From the NCBI GenBank assembly GCA_938018005.1, contig CALIJG010000029.1:1-64000 (forward strand): a DNA stretch of 64,000 bases, in the 5' to 3' direction. Shown here piece after piece: positions 59,984-64,000 of this stretch (the stretch's first letter is position 1; every line of letters starts with the position of its first letter). The stretch is from an uncultured Candidatus Saccharibacteria bacterium (lineage in GTDB: Bacteria; Patescibacteriota; Saccharimonadia; Saccharimonadales; Saccharimonadaceae). The notes beneath the pieces were generated by a model. That model saw nothing but the letters and a program-made list of their open reading frames with translations, had not been told where the DNA came from and ran no database searches. The position numbers were made by a program, and so were the translations under genes.

Positions 59984-60397
59984 TCAAATATTTGCTGGGC
60001 AACTCCCTGCCTGCGGCCGTGCCATGCCAGTGGTGGCGTAGTAGCGAATGTCGGTGAGATGACGGTCGGTGGCTTGGACGCAGAATTTGGTAGCATCGGT
60101 GCTCAGCGTAACCTGTACAGCTGTATCGCTTGGCGGACGGTAACCAACTTGCTCGAGGTTAGTGCTATAGCTTGCACCACTAGCGCTGGCGTTGGCGTGG
60201 TGCGTCTTGATCGCCTCAAGTGCACTGGTGGCTGCCGCACGCGTTGCGACATCGACTGAGCGCCGCCGATAGCCCGAATACGCCGTCATAGACAGCGTTA
60301 CGAGTAACCCCAGGATCGCGATGACAATCATCAGTTCCATGAGCGTGAAACCCTTCTGGCTCCGCTGCATCCACCATACCGCCCTGCTTTGCCTCAT
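59984..60397 (-). CDS. Type IV pilin-like prepilin
   Basis: A 137-aa class III signal peptide protein. A short basic leader ends at the prepilin site G|FTLMELM (with Glu at +5), followed by a hydrophobic helix (about 18-40) and a globular C-terminal domain with two Cys (FCVQATD and GSCPANI) able to form a D-region disulfide. It is the likely pilus subunit for the PilB machinery encoded at 43869. The start at 60397 is chosen because GGAGGGAG lies upstream; the longer frame is not supported. Confidence 0.88.
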   Translation of the reverse strand: MRQSRAVWWMQRSQKGFTLMELMIVIAILGLLVTLSMTAYSGYRRRSVDVATRAAATSALEAIKTHHANASASGASYSTNLEQVGYRPPSDTAVQVTLSTDATKFCVQATDRHLTDIRYYATTGMARPQAGSCPANI

Positions 60398-60489
60398 TAT
60401 ATTTCTCCCTCCATTAGCATAAGCATATTTAAACATCACTATAGCAGGTGGAATGGTCAAGGGCAATAGCACTTTTCTTCTTGGCAGTA

Positions 60490-60495
60490 TATACT
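60490..60495 (+). promoter_or_regulatory. -10 box of the RSH gene, leaderless
   Basis: TATACT, then AGGTTT, then the ATG at 60502. Confidence 0.7.
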
Positions 60496-60501
60496 AGGTT
60501 T

Positions 60502-62076
60502 ATGGTGACCAAACAAGACGTCCTGACAAAAGCCCGCGGCCTCTATAGCGAAGATCAGCTGTATGAAATTGACCATGCGATCGACTTTGCCACCCAGGCA
60601 CACCACGGACAAAAGCGCAAGAGCGGTGAGCCCTACATTACCCATCCACTGAGCGTTGCAATTATCTTGATTGACTGGGGGATGGACAGCGACACCATCA
60701 TTGCGGGTATTCTCCACGACACCGTCGAGGATACCGAGACGTCACTAGATGACATTGAGTCGCTTTTCGGGCATGACGTATCCTTCCTCGTTGACGGCGT
60801 GACGAAGGTGAGTCAAGCTCGGGCTGGTATGCGCGACCTCGACCACTATCTCCCTCAGACAAAAGACAACCTTACCAAGCTGCTTATTGCTGTGGGACAG
60901 GACGTGCGTGTCATTATCATCAAGCTGGCCGACCGGCTGCACAATATGCAGACGCTGCAATTCAAGTCGCCCGAAAAGCAGCAAAAGATCGCCCGAGAAA
61001 CACTCGAGGTCTTTGCTCCCATGGCTGACCAACTCGGTATGGGGCGCGTGCGGATGGAGCTAGAAGAACTCGCCTTTAGCTACCTCGACCCCAAAGAATA
61101 TAAGCGGCTTGAGAAGGTCATGAAGCAGCGCCTAGGCAAAAGCACCCGCAAGCTTGGCGTCGTCCGCCTCGAGGTCGAGCGGGCACTCAAGGATGAGAAG
61201 CTTGAGTTTGAGATTAATGGGCGGGTCAAGAGCCTCTATAGCCTACACCGCAAACTCCAAAAGCGCGGCAGTCTTGACAATATTTATGACCTGATGGCAC
61301 TACGCATCATTGTCCGCACCAAGGAAGAGTGCTACCTTGTGCTGGGTATTCTCCACTCGCTGTATCAACCGATGATTGCTCGTATCAAAGACTATATTTC
61401 CATCCCCAAGCCAAACGGCTACCAGAGCCTCCACACCACGGTCATTACACCCAACAAGCAGATCGTCGAGTTCCAGATCCGCACCCGTGACATGCATGAG
61501 TATGCCGAGCGCGGCCTTGCTGCCAGCTTCCACTACCAGCAGCAAAAAGACAGCAAGGAGTACCTCAAAGGCGACTCCAAATGCGGCGTGTCAAACCTGC
61601 CGGCTCAGCTGCAGTGGATTACGCAATTACAAGAGATCGCCGCTCGCCTGCGCGCTGGCGAGGATATCCCTCGCGAGCAGTTATCGATCGATCTCTTTGG
61701 CCACCGTATCTTCGTTTTTTCTCCCAAAGGCGATATCTACAACCTCCCCGAGGGTGCTTTGCCGCTCGACTTTGCCTATGCCATCCACTCTGATATCGCC
61801 AAGCACGCCTATGGCTTCCGGATCAATGGCAAGATGGAGTCATTTGAGCGGCCGCTTGAGAATGGTGATGTCATCGAAGTCCTTACTCGCAAACTCTCAT
61901 ACCCCAAGCCAGGTTGGGCGCAGCTCGTCACCACTAGCCACGCCCGCGACAAGCTCCGCCTTCAGCTCAACAAAATCCGCGTCCAAGCCGTTAATGGCGC
62001 GATTAGCCTGACGGATAAAATTATGCCAATTAGTAAGCCTGACGCTGCTTCGAAGAAGTCAAAGAAAAATAACTGA
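60502..62076 (+). CDS. RelA/SpoT homologue, (p)ppGpp synthetase/hydrolase without ACT domain
   Basis: A 524-aa stringent-response enzyme. The HD hydrolase domain (about 30-190) has HHGQKRKSGEPYITHP, ILHDTVEDTE and KLADRLHNMQTL. The synthetase domain (about 230-350) has INGRVKSLYSLHRKLQKR, IYDLMALRIIV, GYQSLHTTV and EFQIRT. A TGS domain (about 405-465: IFVFSPKGDIYNLPEGALPLDFAYAIH) follows. The protein then ends with a short basic tail; the zinc-finger and ACT domains of long RSH proteins (about 730 aa) are missing. The start is set by the adjacent -10. Confidence 0.93.
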   Translation: MVTKQDVLTKARGLYSEDQLYEIDHAIDFATQAHHGQKRKSGEPYITHPLSVAIILIDWGMDSDTIIAGILHDTVEDTETSLDDIESLFGHDVSFLVDGVTKVSQARAGMRDLDHYLPQTKDNLTKLLIAVGQDVRVIIIKLADRLHNMQTLQFKSPEKQQKIARETLEVFAPMADQLGMGRVRMELEELAFSYLDPKEYKRLEKVMKQRLGKSTRKLGVVRLEVERALKDEKLEFEINGRVKSLYSLHRKLQKRGSLDNIYDLMALRIIVRTKEECYLVLGILHSLYQPMIARIKDYISIPKPNGYQSLHTTVITPNKQIVEFQIRTRDMHEYAERGLAASFHYQQQKDSKEYLKGDSKCGVSNLPAQLQWITQLQEIAARLRAGEDIPREQLSIDLFGHRIFVFSPKGDIYNLPEGALPLDFAYAIHSDIAKHAYGFRINGKMESFERPLENGDVIEVLTRKLSYPKPGWAQLVTTSHARDKLRLQLNKIRVQAVNGAISLTDKIMPISKPDAASKKSKKNN

Positions 62077-62289
62077 GGTAACGTTAGATAGTTGCCGCAC
62101 ATCTTGACTTAAGTCTCTAAAATTATCGATCTGTCGCAACTTTGCTCCCTCTATCACCATTATTATCCAACAGATGTGGGTAGCCTATTGTGATAACCAG
62201 CCTGCGAGCCTCTGACTTTCTTGATAAAGCAATATTGTGCAAGTACTAACTGCTTATAGTAACCTAGAGAATTTTAGAAGTTGGAGTAA
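62077..62289. other. Non-coding spacer
   Basis: About 210 nt between convergent genes. No gene, promoter-like pair or strong repeat is seen. Confidence 0.5.
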
Positions 62290-62324
62290 AAATACAAAAT
62301 ACCCCACTGGGGTATTTTGTATTT
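62290..62324. terminator. Bidirectional terminator
   Basis: ATACAAAATACCCC and GGGGTATTTTGTAT form a perfect stem with a 3-nt loop and flanking A/T tracts, 16 nt from the ppa stop. Confidence 0.9.
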
Positions 62325-62339
62325 ACTTAAGCATGCTAT

Positions 62340-62870
62340 CTAGCGTTCATTCCAACGCGCAATGGATTCATGGATAATCTGCTTGGCACGCGCGGCGTCA
62401 CCAAAGCCCTTCACGACAGTAGTGCCAGGCTTTTTGAGGTCTTTGTAGTGGTTAAAGTGGTGCTCGATTTGCTTAAGCGTTGCAGCAGGGAGATCTTCGA
62501 GCGAGTTGATTGCATCACCTGTATTACGGTCATCTGCTGGTACAACGATCACCTTATCGTCCACTTCGTCATCGTCAACAAACTCCAGCACGCCAATTAC
62601 TTTACCCTCCAAAACGACACCAGTCGTCAGTGGTTGATCGGTGATGATGAGCGCATCGAGCTCATCGCCATCTTCATCTAGGGTTTGTGGAATAAAACCA
62701 TAGTTGGTTGGCTTGGCAAAGATTGCTGGCTCGACCCGGTCGAGCTTCATCACTGCTAGGTCGCGATCCCACTCAATTTTGTGGTAGCTCCCTTGCGGAA
62801 TCTCCACCACCACATTGACAATGCCAGCGTCAACGTCACCAGGCGTTAGTACTTTATTAAAATCTGCCAT
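62340..62870 (-). CDS. ppa: Inorganic pyrophosphatase
   Basis: Family I soluble pyrophosphatase of 176 aa pulling biosynthetic reactions forward. It has EIPQGSYHKIEWDRDL, YGFIPQTLDEDGDELDALI (the metal-binding DxDxxD), KVIGVLEFVDDDEVDDKVI and a C-terminal FNHYKDLKKPG. AAAGGAGC lies 8 nt before the ATG. Confidence 0.95.
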   Translation of the reverse strand: MADFNKVLTPGDVDAGIVNVVVEIPQGSYHKIEWDRDLAVMKLDRVEPAIFAKPTNYGFIPQTLDEDGDELDALIITDQPLTTGVVLEGKVIGVLEFVDDDEVDDKVIVVPADDRNTGDAINSLEDLPAATLKQIEHHFNHYKDLKKPGTTVVKGFGDAARAKQIIHESIARWNER

Positions 62871-63002
62871 TTGTATTAGCTCCTTTCTGTTGCTATCTGT
62901 TTTATTTTAGCAAAATCTACTCGGTAATGGCAAAAGAAGATGCGCTGGCAATGCAACCTTGCCCTGTAGGCACATTATTCTTATAACCAACCCATTTGAT
63001 GG

Positions 63003-63008
63003 TATAAT
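63003..63008 (+). promoter_or_regulatory. -10 box of the glycerophosphodiesterase gene
   Basis: TATAAT followed by 9 nt and the ATG at 63018; the leader would be at most 2-3 nt. Confidence 0.6.
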
Positions 63009-63017
63009 ACTGCTAGC

Positions 63018-63713
63018 ATGTTAATCATTGGTCATCGCGGTGCGGCCGGGCTCGCACCAGAGAACACTATCGACGCTATGGCAGCGGGTGTCGCGGCGGG
63101 CGCTGATATGCTTGAGCTAGATGTGCGATTGACGCGCGACGGTGTTCCTGTGGTTGCACATGATAATCGCCTTTTGCGCACCCACCACCGAAATGAATCA
63201 ATCAGCCACCTGACGTATACCGAGTTGCAGGCCCTCACCAGTGAGCAGCCTATCCCATCACTCGCAGCAGTGTTAGACCGTTTTTTGGGCGTTGTGCTAC
63301 TCAATATTGAGCTCAAAGGGCATGGTAGCGCCGAGCCGACGCATCAACTCCTCACCCGCTCTATCACATCGCCAGATGATTGGGATAATGTACTGCTCTC
63401 GTCATTCTCCGTACGCGAGCTTCGGCAATTTCGGCAGCTTGCGCCTCAGGCCAATCTTGCTCTACTTCACCGCAATAATCCCTTTGCATTCTTGGCCTAT
63501 CAGCGAAAGCTCGACTTCACCGCGGTGGGGTTTCATCGCTTGTATGCACATCCACTAGCGATAGAGATTGCACGTCGGTCGAATCTCTTTACCTACGTCT
63601 ATACGGTCAATCGCCCAGGCGCCCTGCAGCAGCTTGCCGAGCGCGGCATCGACGGCGTCGTGACCAACTACCCAGATAAGTTTCTTGCTGAGCTACAGCG
63701 CTTTAGAGATTAG
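63018..63713 (+). CDS. Glycerophosphodiester phosphodiesterase
   Basis: GDPD-family TIM-barrel of 231 aa hydrolysing glycerophosphodiesters to glycerol-3-phosphate. It has GHRGAAGLAPENTIDAM (catalytic His and Arg), ELDVRLTRDGVPVVAHD (metal Glu/Asp and catalytic His), LNIELKG and a C-terminal GIDGVVTNYPD. No signal peptide is present, so it acts in the cytoplasm, perhaps on lipid-derived headgroups. Confidence 0.92.
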   Translation: MLIIGHRGAAGLAPENTIDAMAAGVAAGADMLELDVRLTRDGVPVVAHDNRLLRTHHRNESISHLTYTELQALTSEQPIPSLAAVLDRFLGVVLLNIELKGHGSAEPTHQLLTRSITSPDDWDNVLLSSFSVRELRQFRQLAPQANLALLHRNNPFAFLAYQRKLDFTAVGFHRLYAHPLAIEIARRSNLFTYVYTVNRPGALQQLAERGIDGVVTNYPDKFLAELQRFRD

Positions 63714-63824
63714 GAATATTGTCTGATGTGATGCTAGACCTCTCCGTTCCTTTCTGTGGACGAATATTACCACTATCCAATTCTCAGAAGTCAAAATATT
63801 AACGAGACAAGGAGTATTGTTTTT

Positions 63825-63857
63825 ATGCCCACATCTCAAAACTATAGCCATTCTTAG
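63825..63857 (+). other. 10-codon micro-ORF with ribosome site (doubtful)
   Basis: AAGGAG at 11-nt spacing before a 33-nt ORF (MPTSQNYSHS), then a strong terminator about 60 nt later. It may be chance, a leader peptide or the remnant of a gene; no promoter is obvious. Confidence 0.2.
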
Positions 63858-63919
63858 ACTGCTCCTCGCTACTCTATACGATCAATCTCTCTAGGTATAT
63901 CAACTTCGTCTTCACACGA

Positions 63920-63954
63920 GTAAAAAATCAGCCATTACGACTGATTTTTTACTT
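63920..63954. terminator. Bidirectional terminator
   Basis: AGTAAAAAATCAG and CTGATTTTTTACT form a perfect 13-bp stem with a 9-nt loop. Confidence 0.9.
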
Positions 63955-64000
63955 TATCAGATAGAAAGGAGCTACTACTAAGGGACTGACATTTTGCAAT

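Noticed and set aside
1..64000. CRISPR array, insertion sequence, prophage or integron
   Set aside because: No regularly spaced repeats, transposase, integrase or phage structural genes were found in the frames; inverted repeats seen are short and mostly terminators.

Overview
The window reads as a chromosomal segment of a reduced-genome bacterium, most likely a member of Candidatus Saccharibacteria (TM7, Patescibacteria/CPR). This is inferred from gene content, not from a marker-gene search. The supporting genes are a gatC-gatA-X-gatB operon, a PilB-type pilus ATPase and a type IV pilin, ClpC under a CIRCE element, an RNase HII-YraN fusion, a secreted HNH nuclease, a malic enzyme, a short RelA/SpoT protein, and many small lineage-specific membrane and secreted proteins. 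Genes are densely packed, often with ATGA or TAATG overlaps, and GC content is moderate. Many first-in-operon genes have a TATAAT-like -10 hexamer only 6-9 nt before the start codon, which implies leaderless mRNAs. Operon-internal genes tend to carry Shine-Dalgarno sequences or overlap the gene before them.

Layout. 1-4902 (minus): a compact six-gene operon crtE-crtB-crtI-crtYe-crtYf-crtEb, matching the actinobacterial C50 carotenoid (decaprenoxanthin/sarcinaxanthin type) pathway. crtB carries a one-base frameshift in a T5 run. 4944-8815: an AT-richer accessory stretch with a CinA-like protein, small membrane proteins and decayed or frameshifted ORFs. 8864-11983 (minus): an AstD-like aldehyde dehydrogenase and a GlcD-like flavoprotein. 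12059-16762 (plus): recG, a His-rich phospholipase C-like protein, rsmD, tRNA-Leu(UAG) and a CYTH protein. 16870-18956 (minus): a HAD phosphatase and tyrS. 19120-21792 (plus): a class A penicillin-binding protein. 22066-31756 (minus): an IMPase-like phosphatase, the CIRCE-controlled clpC-protease-radA-PIN operon, nusA, and a secreted nuclease overlapping a HAD phosphatase. 31922-34447 (plus): aminopeptidase N.

34618-43754 holds the rnhB-yraN fusion, lipoproteins, rplS with a long tail, malic enzyme and two large lineage-specific proteins. 43869-50045 holds pilB, a SpoU methyltransferase, a structured intergenic region that may encode a small RNA, and dnaE. 50219-55798 (minus) holds small envelope proteins, galU and the gatCAB operon. 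55905-63713 holds a membrane-anchored HNH protein, uvrB, a ribulose-phosphate epimerase-like protein, a possible MafI-like immunity protein, a pilin, the RSH protein, ppa and a glycerophosphodiesterase.

The main novelty candidate is a complete C50 carotenoid operon in a CPR-type genome. Its phytoene synthase can only be full length if a frameshift is bypassed. Other items worth a look are the widespread leaderless promoter architecture, the alternative-pairing RNA candidate at about 46128-46330, a membrane HEPN-like protein inside the gatCAB operon, and a TyrRS with altered ATP-binding motif residues.
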